From Lysobacter sp. Root690 (lineage in GTDB: Bacteria; Pseudomonadota; Gammaproteobacteria; Xanthomonadales; Xanthomonadaceae), in assembly GCF_001427785.1 (NCBI RefSeq), contig NZ_LMHM01000017.1:208662-272661 (forward strand): 64,000 bases of DNA, written 5' to 3'. The position numbers were made by a program, and so were the translations under genes. Under the pieces are notes generated by a model. It saw nothing but the letters and a program-made list of their open reading frames with translations. It was not told the DNA's origin and ran no database searches. Each line of letters opens with the position of its first letter. Positions within the stretch are counted from its first letter, which is position 1. Below, piece by piece: positions 52,689-62,064 of this stretch.

Positions 52689-52706
52689 TACGGCCCGATC
52701 TCACCT

Positions 52707-52741
52707 GATGATGGCCGCTCGTAATCCGGGCGGCCATCGTC
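52707..52741. terminator. Hairpin after the PepSY gene
   Basis: GATGGCCGC at 52710-52718 and GCGGCCATC at 52730-52738, extended by weaker pairs to 52707/52741. It lies 19 bases after the stop, with no T-run. Confidence 0.35.
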
Positions 52742-52841
52742 GGCGGTCTGGCATTAGCCGTCCCGGACCAGGCGGGTCGGTGCGAACAGCGGCCTGCGCC
52801 GTTGCTACACTGACTGCAGATCCGCTGCCGCGAACCGCGCC

Positions 52842-53627
52842 ATGTTCCAGATCGGCTATATCGAGAGCCGGGGCAATGGCCCCCTGGGCGAAGAGGAGAC
52901 GCGCGTCGTCGGCGAGCTGCAGCGACGCGGCATCGCCATGAGGTTTTTCACCCGCAAGCAGATCGACCGGCGCAGCCTGCCGCTGGACGAAAGCAGTTTC
53001 GTGATGGGTGCGATGCCAGCCATGCTCGGCGCCATCAAGCAACTCGGCATCGAGGTGCCGCCACCCAATGACTATCCGCGGGCGCTGCGCGATCTACTGC
53101 ACCGCGAGGTCTGGCAATCCACCTTGGGCGAGATCGAACAACGGATCTGGGACGACTGTCAGCAGCCGGTGTTCGTCAAACCGGCCGAGCGGATCAAGAC
53201 CTTCACCGGCAGGGTCTTCGAAAGCAACGCCGATCTCTATTTCCTCGGTTCCGCGTCGCGCCGGCAGAAGGTGTGGTGCTCGCAGGTAGTGAAGTGGCGC
53301 TCGGAGTTCCGCGCCTATGTGATCGGCACCGAGGTGGTCGCGCTGGATCCCTACGATGGCGACGCGCAACTGGTGCCATGCGCCCGGACCATCGACGAAG
53401 CGGTGCGCGCCTTTCGCGACAGCGGCGAGGCGCCGGCGGCGTACGCGATCGATTTCGGCGTGCTGGTCGACGGCCGGACCGCCCTGATCGAGGTCAACGA
53501 CGGCTATGCGCTCGGGGCGTATCGGATCGCCGCCGCGCCGTATACCGATCTGTTGTTGACGCGCTGGGCCGAACTGCTGTCCAGGCGCCGGGTGCCGGCA
53601 CGTGAAACGGCGCTTCCGGCCGGTTGA
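52842..53627 (+). CDS. ATP-grasp domain protein (DUF4343/R2K type)
   Basis: 261 residues. It has the DUF4343 pattern: PNDYPRALRDLLHREVWQST, QQPVFVKPAERIKTFTGRVF, QVVKWRSEFRAYVIGTEVVA and the C-terminal IDFGVLVDGRTALIEVNDGY containing the conserved Glu-x-Asn metal site. These enzymes ligate amino or carboxyl groups with ATP, sometimes to modify peptides or in phage-linked systems, but most are uncharacterised. It is a solitary gene; start at ATG 52842. Confidence 0.8.
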   Translation: MFQIGYIESRGNGPLGEEETRVVGELQRRGIAMRFFTRKQIDRRSLPLDESSFVMGAMPAMLGAIKQLGIEVPPPNDYPRALRDLLHREVWQSTLGEIEQRIWDDCQQPVFVKPAERIKTFTGRVFESNADLYFLGSASRRQKVWCSQVVKWRSEFRAYVIGTEVVALDPYDGDAQLVPCARTIDEAVRAFRDSGEAPAAYAIDFGVLVDGRTALIEVNDGYALGAYRIAAAPYTDLLLTRWAELLSRRRVPARETALPAG

Positions 53628-53813
53628 GCTGTGGGATCGTGGGGGCGGCCCGAGGATCGCGGCGGCCGGCACCGGAACCGGTGCGAAAATTTTTTGTCGG
53701 GCTTGTCGATTCCCGCAACCGTGGCTCGTCGCTAACAGGAGCAGGCAGTAAACGCAGCGTCATCCAGGCCTGCGCCGCCCGCCAATCCATCCTCACCAAC
53801 CAGGACCCTCGCC

Positions 53814-54233
53814 ATGACCACCCACTCGCAACTGTTCGTCAATCTGTCCGTCAAGAGCCTGCCGCGCGCGGTCGAGTTCTACACCCAGCTCGGCTACAGC
53901 TTCAATGCCAAATTCACCGACGAAAACGCGACCTGCATGATCGTCGGCGAGAACATCTTCGTGATGTTGCTGGTCGAGCCGTTCTTCCAGTCCTTCACCA
54001 AGAAGACCCTGGTCGACGCGAGCAAGCAGGTGGAAGCGCTGATCGCGGTCAGCCTGCCCGGCCGCGCCGAGGTCGATGCGCTGGCCGAGAAGGCCGCCGC
54101 GGCCGGCGCGACGATGCACGAGCCGAAGGACTACGGCTTCATGTACCAGCGCTCCTACGACGATCTGGACGGCCACACCTGGGAAGTGTTCTACATGGAC
54201 CCGGATGCGGACCCGAGCGCGGCGCAGCAGTAA
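53814..54233 (+). CDS. VOC-family (glyoxalase/bleomycin-resistance-like) protein
   Basis: 139 residues. A betaalphabetabetabeta double-module fold with FVNLSVKSLPRAVEFYTQLG at the start and DGHTWEVFYMDPDADP with the metal-ligand Glu at the end. The middle FMYQRSYDDLDGHTW is the PhnB/lactoylglutathione-lyase-like style. It probably binds a small metabolite or acts as a dioxygenase or lyase; the substrate is unknown. Confidence 0.88.
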   Translation: MTTHSQLFVNLSVKSLPRAVEFYTQLGYSFNAKFTDENATCMIVGENIFVMLLVEPFFQSFTKKTLVDASKQVEALIAVSLPGRAEVDALAEKAAAAGATMHEPKDYGFMYQRSYDDLDGHTWEVFYMDPDADPSAAQQ

Positions 54234-54353
54234 GCCATCGCGCGATCGCGGCGCGCGCGGCGGCGCGAACGGTTGCGGCCGTTCGTTGCCGCCTCGATCG
54301 GGCGGCGCGGCTTGAAGCGCTCCCGCGATCCAAGCGCGGCAATGCAGGAAACG

Positions 54354-54380
54354 AAAAACCCCGCGCGATGCGGGGTTTTT
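54354..54380. terminator. Bidirectional intrinsic terminator
   Basis: AAAAACCCCGC at 54354-54364 and GCGGGGTTTTT at 54370-54380 form a perfect 11-base stem with T-run on one strand and A-run on the other. It lies between the convergent VOC and DUF3016 genes and should terminate both. Confidence 0.85.
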
Positions 54381-54418
54381 CATGCGGTCGATATCGGCCG
54401 GTTGCGAGGTCGGCGCGA

Positions 54419-54979
54419 TTACGCGCTCGGGCTCTTGAATTCCTGATACAGCCAGTCGTCGATCAGGCGCTTTTCGTAGCGCAACGGATCGCTGTCGGTG
54501 CCGGTGCGCGGCCCCATCAGGAAGCTCATGTCGCGCAGGGTGCGCTGGCCTTCCTCGACGATCTGGCCGTTGGCGTCGGTGCGCTTGAAATTCAACACGA
54601 TCCGCGGCGGGTAGATGTCGCGGATGAAACGGGTGTCGTCGAACTGCGGCCCGTGCCAGGGCTCGTAGTCGCCGGCGCGCTTGATGTCGGTGATGTCGAC
54701 CTGCAGGGTCTGGCCTTCGGGCAACCGCTTCTGCGCGCGGGTGCGCAGGTGCTGGGCGAGCTGTTCGACCCAGTTGCCGCGGCGCGCGTCGAAGCGGTTG
54801 CGGCTTTGGCGGATCTCGGCGAAGTTCGACGGATCTTCCCAGCGCACGCTGACCGGGCCCTGCTCGGGCAGGCTGCGTGGCGCGGCGGGATCGGTGACGG
54901 CGCGGGAAGCGGCGCCGACGTCCGCGGCCGCCAGCACGGCGACCGACAGGGCGATGGCGAATGCGGTCCGGAGGTTCAT
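54419..54979 (-). CDS. DUF3016-family secreted protein
   Basis: 186 residues from ATG 54979. A signal peptide (AIALSVAVLAAADVGAA) leads to a domain with the DUF3016 pattern: VSVRWEDPSNFAEIRQSR, LPEGQTLQVDITDIKRAG and FIRDIYPPRIVLNFKRTDAN. It resembles several xanthomonad and pseudomonad periplasmic proteins of unknown role. Confidence 0.85.
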   Translation of the reverse strand: MNLRTAFAIALSVAVLAAADVGAASRAVTDPAAPRSLPEQGPVSVRWEDPSNFAEIRQSRNRFDARRGNWVEQLAQHLRTRAQKRLPEGQTLQVDITDIKRAGDYEPWHGPQFDDTRFIRDIYPPRIVLNFKRTDANGQIVEEGQRTLRDMSFLMGPRTGTDSDPLRYEKRLIDDWLYQEFKSPSA

Positions 54980-55105
54980 GACGGGCTCCGATGCGGTGGG
55001 GACGCGTCGATTGTCCGCCTCGCCACCGGCACTGCATAGCGGCAATGCGTTAAACGCCGCGGCCGTTGCCGCGAATTCACGATCGTCGCGCCGCCGGGCC
55101 CCGAT

Positions 55106-55468
55106 TCATTCGCAGCCCTTGCCGTCGCCGTCGCGGTCCAGATGCGGGCCGTAGCCCGGGTCGCCGCGTCGCACCGGAGCCGCGCCGGCAGCGCGCGCCG
55201 CGCTGCAATTGCGGTAGTAGGCGGCGCCGGATTCGGCCGTCAACGCCGAGGGTGCGAGGCCTTGCGCCGAGGCTGGCCGACGCGGGCGCTGCGTTGACTC
55301 GGGCAGCAGCGACGCCGCAGCGGCGGTGGGGCCGCGATGGCAGTGATAGCCGCCGCGCTTGCGGTCGTGATGGCAGCCTTCGGCATTGAGACCGCCGCCG
55401 TGTGCACCGGCCTGCGTCGCGTAACACAGCCCGATCAGCGCGAGCCATCCGATCCGTACCGATGTCAT
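55106..55468 (-). CDS. Excalibur calcium-binding domain protein
   Basis: 120 residues with a signal peptide (WLALIGLCYATQAGA). An N-terminal HHHH-like motif (GCHHDRKRGGYHCHRG) is followed by a linker and a C-terminal excalibur motif (YYRNCSAARAA, GDPGYGPHLDRDGDGKGCE), with DRDGDGKGCE as the Ca-binding loop. It is secreted and binds calcium. The function is unknown. Confidence 0.88.
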   Translation of the reverse strand: MTSVRIGWLALIGLCYATQAGAHGGGLNAEGCHHDRKRGGYHCHRGPTAAAASLLPESTQRPRRPASAQGLAPSALTAESGAAYYRNCSAARAAGAAPVRRGDPGYGPHLDRDGDGKGCE

Positions 55469-55543
55469 CGTGTCCCCCTGTCCCGATCATCACGAGACAG
55501 GGGTTCCAACGCGACCCGGCACGGGCGGCGGCCACGCCTGCGC

Positions 55544-57469
55544 TCAGGGCGAGACTTTGACGCGCGGCGAAAAGTCGGTCCTGCGCCGCTCGCGGATGCG
55601 GTTGCCGTCGTCGCGGCCTTCGACCAGTTCGTAGCCGAGCAGGGCGAACACCCGCTCGCCGATGAAGATCGGCCGCGCATTGCCGTACCAGTCCACGCAG
55701 CTGACCTTGCAGCCGTCGTCGACGTTCGGGTCGCTCTTCGAGCTCAGTTGGCCCAGCGCGCTCAGCGTGAGTCGCTGGTTGCGCAGGAACAGCACGCTGG
55801 CCTGCTCGCGGTCGCTGTTGTCTTCGCTGAGCACGGGCAGGCCGAGAATGCCGCGCTCCTCGTCCTGGGCGCGATAGAAGAAGCCGTGAGTGCGTTCGTC
55901 GCCCTGTCTGGCGTCGCGTTGCACGTAGGTGTCGGCGACGCGCGCGCCGCGGTGGAGGCGGACGCTGCTGAAATACAGATGATCGTCGACGTCGTTGCCG
56001 CCAACCAGCACCGCGTCGTCGCCGAGCGCGTCGACGCGTTCGACCTGGTGCTTCAGCGCCAGTGTGGTGACCGGAGCGGTATCGGCATAACGCAGGGCGT
56101 AGGCGCGCAACGGCCGGGCTTGGTCGTCCCAGTTTTCGCCGGCGCCGTACACCAGCCAGTCGCCGATGAAGCGCGCATGCATGGCCGCGTCCAGCGCATT
56201 GAGTTCGGGCAGCACGCGGTAGGCCTTGCGCGCGGCGACCGCGCGGCCGTCGCCGAAGCTGTCCAGTCTGACCCGCAGCAAGGCCAGTTCGCCGGCGGTG
56301 CTGCGCGAGGACCACATGCCTTCGCCGTCGCTTTGCGAGCCGACCAGCACGTTGAGCCAGCCGTCGCGTTGCAGGAACGACATCTGATCCCAGGGCGAAC
56401 CGCTCGCGCGCAGGCCGGTCGGCGCGGCGCCGTCGAGCGGAATGCGCAGGATCGCGGCATTGGGGCCGCTGGATTTCAGGTTCCAGTTCAAGGTCCAGAC
56501 ATACACCGAATCCTCCGAGACGTAGAAGCTGCGGCTCGCCGGCCCGAGCACCGCGGTGGAGGTGCAGCGCATCGGTTGGGCATCGAGATCGCACGAGGCG
56601 ACGGTATGCAGAGTGAGAAAGTCGTAGCCGACCGGCGCGGCGCTGCGGTAGATGCGGGTCGCCGGCAGGATGCGCTTGAAGTCGGCCGGGGTGACACCGC
56701 GATGCCAGTGGCGCAGCGCCGGCATCGACTGGGCGAGATCGCTGCCCGGGTACAGTTGCAGCGGCGAATAGAAGATCAGGGTGCGGCCGATCAGGCGGCT
56801 GGCGTAGTTGCTGGCCGAGTAATAGTCGTTGCTGCGCAGCTGATAAGTGGCGCGGTACTTCAATAGGCCTTGCGCGGTCAGATCGAACACGCCGACCTCG
56901 GTGCCGCCGCGGTCGTAGCTGTAGCCGATCACCACAACGGTGTCGCGCGAGACCAGCATTTCGTCGTACCAGGTCTCGTTCGGGTCCGAATTCGGCGCGA
57001 AGGCGTCGATCGACGACACCGGTTGCAAGGCGTCGCCGCCGATGCGCACGGTGAACAGGCGGCCGCGACGCAGCACGATCAGGTAATCGCCTTGCTTCTT
57101 GACGATGTCGCCTTCGTCGACGCCCTGGGTCTGGACGTTGGTGATCGATTCCGCGGCTGGGGGGCCGATGCGCGAGCCGGTAACCTCGATTCTGTCGAGC
57201 GTGGTCGATTCGGCCTTCGCCGACGCGGGCGATGCGGCCTGCATCGGCGCCGGCATCGGCGCGACCGGGGCCGGCGGCGGCGCAGGCGCCTCGCGGACCG
57301 GCTGGCTGCGTCGCAGGGTCGCGACGAACGCGCGGAATTCGCGCTCGCTGGCGAACGGGCGCAGCGTCTGGGTCTTGCTGTTGGCGGCGGTCGCGGCAGC
57401 AGCCGGATCGGCGCCGAGCGAAGCGGCGAGGGCGAGCAACAGCCAGCAGGCCAGGTGCGGCAGTTTCAT
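55544..57469 (-). CDS. Secreted beta-propeller domain protein
   Basis: 641 residues from ATG 57469. A signal peptide (LACWLLLALAASLGADPAAA) is followed by a Pro/Ala-rich linker to about 85, then a beta-propeller domain (Beta_propel-type): GVDEGDIVKKQGDYLIVLRR, GRLFTVRIGGDALQPVSSID, RIYRSAAPVGYDFLTLHT and a C-terminal ISCVDWYGN-like region. VQTQGVDEGDIVK is the typical entry motif of this family. It is periplasmic; a partner is unknown. Confidence 0.85.
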   Translation of the reverse strand: MKLPHLACWLLLALAASLGADPAAAATAANSKTQTLRPFASEREFRAFVATLRRSQPVREAPAPPPAPVAPMPAPMQAASPASAKAESTTLDRIEVTGSRIGPPAAESITNVQTQGVDEGDIVKKQGDYLIVLRRGRLFTVRIGGDALQPVSSIDAFAPNSDPNETWYDEMLVSRDTVVVIGYSYDRGGTEVGVFDLTAQGLLKYRATYQLRSNDYYSASNYASRLIGRTLIFYSPLQLYPGSDLAQSMPALRHWHRGVTPADFKRILPATRIYRSAAPVGYDFLTLHTVASCDLDAQPMRCTSTAVLGPASRSFYVSEDSVYVWTLNWNLKSSGPNAAILRIPLDGAAPTGLRASGSPWDQMSFLQRDGWLNVLVGSQSDGEGMWSSRSTAGELALLRVRLDSFGDGRAVAARKAYRVLPELNALDAAMHARFIGDWLVYGAGENWDDQARPLRAYALRYADTAPVTTLALKHQVERVDALGDDAVLVGGNDVDDHLYFSSVRLHRGARVADTYVQRDARQGDERTHGFFYRAQDEERGILGLPVLSEDNSDREQASVLFLRNQRLTLSALGQLSSKSDPNVDDGCKVSCVDWYGNARPIFIGERVFALLGYELVEGRDDGNRIRERRRTDFSPRVKVSP

Positions 57470-57633
57470 GCGGACATCCTTGTAGCGTTCGGGCGGTGGG
57501 CGAAGCGCGTTGGCGACCTCGCGATGCAACTGCGAACGCGCCGGGTTGAGGTTCGGGGTCGATGCCTTGTCGCAGCATCGACCTTTCGGCCGGATCGGTC
57601 CGTGCAGCGGGTCCGTCCGCTTTGCTTATAACG

Positions 57634-57663
57634 CCAGCAAGCCGGCATGCGCCGGCTTGCTGG
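57634..57663. terminator. Strong hairpin between beta-propeller promoter and YciI gene
   Basis: CCAGCAAGCCGGC at 57634-57646 and its complement at 57651-57663, loop ATGC: a 13-base perfect stem. It is downstream of the YciI gene (minus). No T-run, so termination is only likely. Confidence 0.5.
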
Positions 57664-57696
57664 GATGGTGCGCGGTGGTGACGTGGTGCCGGCGAC

Positions 57697-58071
57697 TCAG
57701 GCGTCGAACGCGAGCCGCACCTGTTCGAAATCCATCACCGGGCGCACTTCTATCCGGCCGGTGCGGCTCCAGGGGAATTCCTGGGCGACGCGGACCGCTT
57801 CGTCCATGTCGGCCGCTTCGATCAGGTTGAAGCCGCCCAGATACTCCTTGGCTTCGGCGTAGGGGCCGTCCATGAAAGTGGTGCGGCCGTTGCGGGTGCG
57901 CAGCGAGGTCGCCTTGGCCGGCGCGGCGAGCATCTGCGAATCCAGCAACACGCCGGTCTCGCGCAGGTCGTCGGCGTGAGCGATGCAGCCGCGCATCATG
58001 GTTTCGTATTCGCCGGCGGGCAGGGCTTCGATCAGGCTGTCGTCGTTGTAGATCATGACCAGGTATTTCAT
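57697..58071 (-). CDS. YciI/DGPF-family protein
   Basis: 124 residues. The YCII-related fold is seen in MKYLVMIYNDDSLIEALPAG and FMDGPYAEAKEYLGGFNLIE, the DGPF-type motif with catalytic-looking His and Asp. These proteins often sit beside ECF sigma factors (none here). It is a small cytosolic protein, likely a hydrolase or lyase-like fold, function unknown. Confidence 0.9.
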   Translation of the reverse strand: MKYLVMIYNDDSLIEALPAGEYETMMRGCIAHADDLRETGVLLDSQMLAAPAKATSLRTRNGRTTFMDGPYAEAKEYLGGFNLIEAADMDEAVRVAQEFPWSRTGRIEVRPVMDFEQVRLAFDA

Positions 58072-58417
58072 GGCGTCCTCGTGGCGGGCGGGGGAGGCGG
58101 CAGCGCGGGGCCGGGGCGCATGCGCTCGGCGCCGAGGATACCGCCATCGGCATTGGGTGCAGCAGTGACAAAACGCATGCGCTGGCGGGCGTGCCGGTGG
58201 GTGAGCGGGTCGAGCGGCGCAGCCTGGGCCGCGCTGGTCTCGCAGGTTGCGATAGGGCTCGAAGTTTTTTGTGGCAGGGCTTCAGTCCCGAGGCTGGTCG
58301 CTCAGATCGCCGGGAAGTACGAAGTCGCTGAGCGAACAGCGTCGGAGCTGAAGCCCCTCCCACAAGAGCGCTCGCGGCGGCGACAATGCATGCCGCACCG
58401 CAGCGAACCCTTGCCCG
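58072..58417. other. 346-base divergent region with a mobile-type repeat
   Basis: Between YciI (minus) and TrmO (plus). The main content is the repeat at 58269-58365 listed separately; the rest is GC-rich with nothing clear. Confidence 0.45.
58269..58365. repeat. Imperfect inverted repeat element (REP-like)
   Basis: The left end TTGTGGCAGGGCTTCAGTCC and the right end GAGCTGAAGCCCCTCCCACAA-like sequence are inverted copies with a few differences. This long imperfect hairpin (about 97 bases) resembles intergenic repeats that I know from Lysobacter, Xanthomonas and Pseudomonas, often moved by a RAYT transposase. Confidence 0.6.
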
Positions 58418-58948
58418 ATGTCCGACGCATTCAACTGCCGCCCGATCGCCTACCTGCGCTCGCCGTATGCGCAGCGCATCGATGCGCCGCACCAGTCGAC
58501 GGTGGTGCAGGGCACGCAGAGCGGCGAGGCGATCGAGGCGCGGCTGGAATTCGTCGACGACCTGCCGGCGCTGGCGTATGCCGATCTGCAAGGGTTCGAG
58601 CGCATATGGCTGATTTTCGCGTTCCACCGCAGCCAGGGCTGGAAACCTCAGGTCAAGCCACCGCGCGGCGGGCCCAAGCGCGGGGTGCTGGCCACGCGGT
58701 CGCCGCACCGGCCCAATCCGCTCGGGCTGTCGGCGGTGGAACTGGTGCGGGTCGAGCCACAGGCGTTGATCGTGCGCGGCGTGGATTTGCTCGACGGCAC
58801 GCCGATCCTCGATATCAAGCCGTACGTGCCGTACGCCGATGCCTTCGCCGGATCGCGCGCAGGCTGGATCGACGAAATCGATGCGGCCCAGGGCCGGCAT
58901 TCGGCGCCCGGGCCGAAGCGGCCGCGCAAGGTCGCGCCGGCGGATTGA
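58418..58948 (+). CDS. trmO: tRNA (N6-threonylcarbamoyladenosine(37)-N6)-methyltransferase TrmO
   Basis: 176 residues. The TsaA-like fold is clear: CRPIAYLRSPYAQRIDAP at the start, GFERIWLIFAFHRSQGW, then PRGGPKRGVLATRSPHRPNP and LLDGTPILDIKPYVPYAD. TrmO methylates t6A37 of tRNA-Thr in the anticodon loop using S-adenosylmethionine. The length is near the minimal N-terminal domain; the C-terminal extension of E. coli TrmO is absent. Confidence 0.9.
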   Translation: MSDAFNCRPIAYLRSPYAQRIDAPHQSTVVQGTQSGEAIEARLEFVDDLPALAYADLQGFERIWLIFAFHRSQGWKPQVKPPRGGPKRGVLATRSPHRPNPLGLSAVELVRVEPQALIVRGVDLLDGTPILDIKPYVPYADAFAGSRAGWIDEIDAAQGRHSAPGPKRPRKVAPAD

Positions 58949-59254
58949 AGACGGCCGTCACCGGGTCGGCTGCAATCGGGATGAGTGTGGGCCTGACGAA
59001 CCTGTGTGGTGGAAGCCGACAGCCCCGCTTGGACACGACGTCCGAACGCCGCGACCCGCCGTCTCAGCCTGTGGGACGAAGACGTGGATTCTGTGTGCCG
59101 ATCGGCTTGACGCTTGCACCTTCGGGTTGTAGTTTCCTGATTGGTTAATTAGCGGGCCGATTCATACGCTGGCGGTTATGCCGGCATTCGGCCGCGGCGC
59201 GCGGACCGCGGCTTGGCCGTGGCCGGCGCGGTTATCCATGCTCAGGAGTTCGAC
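58949..59254 (+). other. 306-base intergenic region
   Basis: Between TrmO and the SRPBCC gene, both plus. The ribosome site CAGGAG lies at its right end (about 59243). A moderately AT-rich piece (TTCCTGATTGGTTAATTAGC near 59135) may be a promoter. Nothing else. Confidence 0.4.
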
Positions 59255-59761
59255 ATGACGTCCGACGGTTCCGGCACGCTCGTCGTCGCGCCCGCGCGCA
59301 CCACGCATTGCATCGACGAACGCGGCATCACCGTGCAAGGCCTCATCGACGCGCCGAGCGATGTGGTGTTTCTCGGCTGGACCGACCCGATCCATCTCGC
59401 GCGCTGGTGGGGGCCGCGCGGTTTTCGCGGCGTGGTGCGGCAGATGGACGTCGCGGTCGGCGGCCGTTTCCGGATCTGCACGGTCGGCCCGGACGGCAGC
59501 GAGTACCCGATCAAGGGCCGCTATGAAGAAGTCGTCGAACCCGAGCGGTTGGTCTACGTCGACAATTGGGACGACGAGCGGCCGTCGCAGCCGTCGCGGG
59601 TGAGCGTGCTGTTCGCCGGACACGGCCCGGAGCAGACCCTGCTGAGCGTGCGGATCGAGTTCGCCAGCCAGGCCGAACGCGAGGCGGCGCAGGCGCGCGG
59701 GATCGTCGCGGGTTGGGGCGAAAGCTTCGAACGCCTGGACGCGTATCTGGCCGAGCGTTGA
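59255..59761 (+). CDS. SRPBCC/AHSA1-type protein
   Basis: 168 residues from ATG 59255, the site with CAGGAG. The AHSA1 fold is clear in [40 protein letters not shown] and [20 protein letters not shown]. The C-terminal helix is [16 protein letters not shown]. It binds hydrophobic ligands or acts as a stress-related chaperone-like protein; function unknown. Confidence 0.9.
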   Translation: MTSDGSGTLVVAPARTTHCIDERGITVQGLIDAPSDVVFLGWTDPIHLARWWGPRGFRGVVRQMDVAVGGRFRICTVGPDGSEYPIKGRYEEVVEPERLVYVDNWDDERPSQPSRVSVLFAGHGPEQTLLSVRIEFASQAEREAAQARGIVAGWGESFERLDAYLAER

Positions 59762-59982
59762 GCGCGGTCGGGCCCATGCATGCAACGGTGCATCGCATCG
59801 GTATGAATCGCGGCGTCGTCGCATCGCTCTACCCTGCGCCAGCCGTACACTGACCGCCACGCACGCGATCGCGATGCGGTGACGTGCCGCTGTATCGATA
59901 CACGACCGCATCGCATCACGCTTCCGCTCGACCGTCCGTTTCCGGCGCAGCATCGCCACGTACCCTTCGCCACGGAGAGTCC

Positions 59983-61016
<1,034 letters not shown>

Positions 61017-61020
<4 letters not shown>

Positions 61021-61778
61021 ACCTGTATGCGATCAAGGCGATCTATTTCTTCGAAATGCATCGCACCTTCCGCACCCTGATGCAGTCGATCGCCACGCCG
61101 GTGCTGTCGACCTCGTTGTACTTCATCGTGTTCGGTTCGGCGATCGGCTCGCGCATGGTCGAGATCGGCGGGATCAGCTACGCGGCCTTCATCGTGCCCG
61201 GCCTGATCATGATGTCGCTGCTGACCGAGAGCATTTCCAATGCGTCGTTCGGCATCTACCTGCCCAAGTGGTCGGGCACGATCTACGAACTGCTGTCGGC
61301 GCCGGTGTCGTTCGTCGAGGTGATCTGCGGCTATGTCGGCGCGGCGGCGAGCAAGTCGGTGATCCTGGGCTTGCTGATGCTGATCACCGCGCGCTGCTTC
61401 GTCGATTTCGAGATCGTGCATCCGGTCTGGATGGCGGTGTTCCTGGTGTTGACCGCGGTCACCTTCAGCCTGTTCGGCTTCATCATCGGCGTGTGGGCCG
61501 ACGGCTTCGAGAAGCTGCAGATGATCCCGATGATGATCGTGATGCCGCTGACCTTCCTGGGCGGCAGCTTCTATTCGATCGACATGCTGCCGCCGTTCTG
61601 GCGCGGGGTCTCGCTGTTCAATCCGGTGGTGTATCTGGTCAACGGGTTTCGCTGGAGTTTCTACGGCAAGTCGGACGTGGACATCGTCTTGAGCGTGGGC
61701 ATGACGGCTGGGTTCATGGTGTTGTGCCTGGTGGCGGTGTGGTGGATCTTCAGGACTGGGTACAAGCTCAAGAGCTGA
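61017..61778 (+). CDS. ABC-2 type permease
   Basis: 253 residues from ATG 61017, overlapping the ATPase stop. Six hydrophobic segments are expected ([106 protein letters not shown]), as in YadH-type permeases. It completes the exporter encoded with the upstream ATPase. Confidence 0.9.
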
Positions 61779-61785
61779 AGTTGTC

Positions 61786-61896
61786 CCTTCTCCCGCGGGC
61801 GGGAGAAGGTGCCCGAAGGGCGGATGAGGGCGGCTCCGCTGCTAGCTGCACTTGCGCGCGCCCTCACCCCAACCCTCTCCCGCAAGCGGGAGAGGG
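61786..61896. repeat. Paired hairpin repeat upstream of the amino-acid permease
   Basis: Hairpin one: CCTTCTCCCGC at 61786-61796 with its complement at 61799-61809. Hairpin two: CCCTCTCCCGC at 61873-61883 with its complement at 61886-61896. The pair, with CCCTCACCCCAACCCTCTCC between, is a common xanthomonad REP-type unit. Confidence 0.75.
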
Positions 61897-62064
61897 AGTA
61901 GATGCGGCGGGAGAGGGAGCACGTGCGGGCAGGCGAGGGAGCAGGCGCAAGAGGCGGCAAATCCGCCGCTCCCGATACACCCGGAGTATGCTTCGCCGAT
62001 TCCGGACCGGCCGCGTTGAGCGCAGCGCCGCCGTCGCGCCGGAAGCCTGCGGAGAGTCCGGCGG

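Noticed and set aside
61786-61896. CRISPR array suspicion from two similar hairpins
   Set aside because: Only two units, palindromic rather than direct repeats with spacers, no cas genes.
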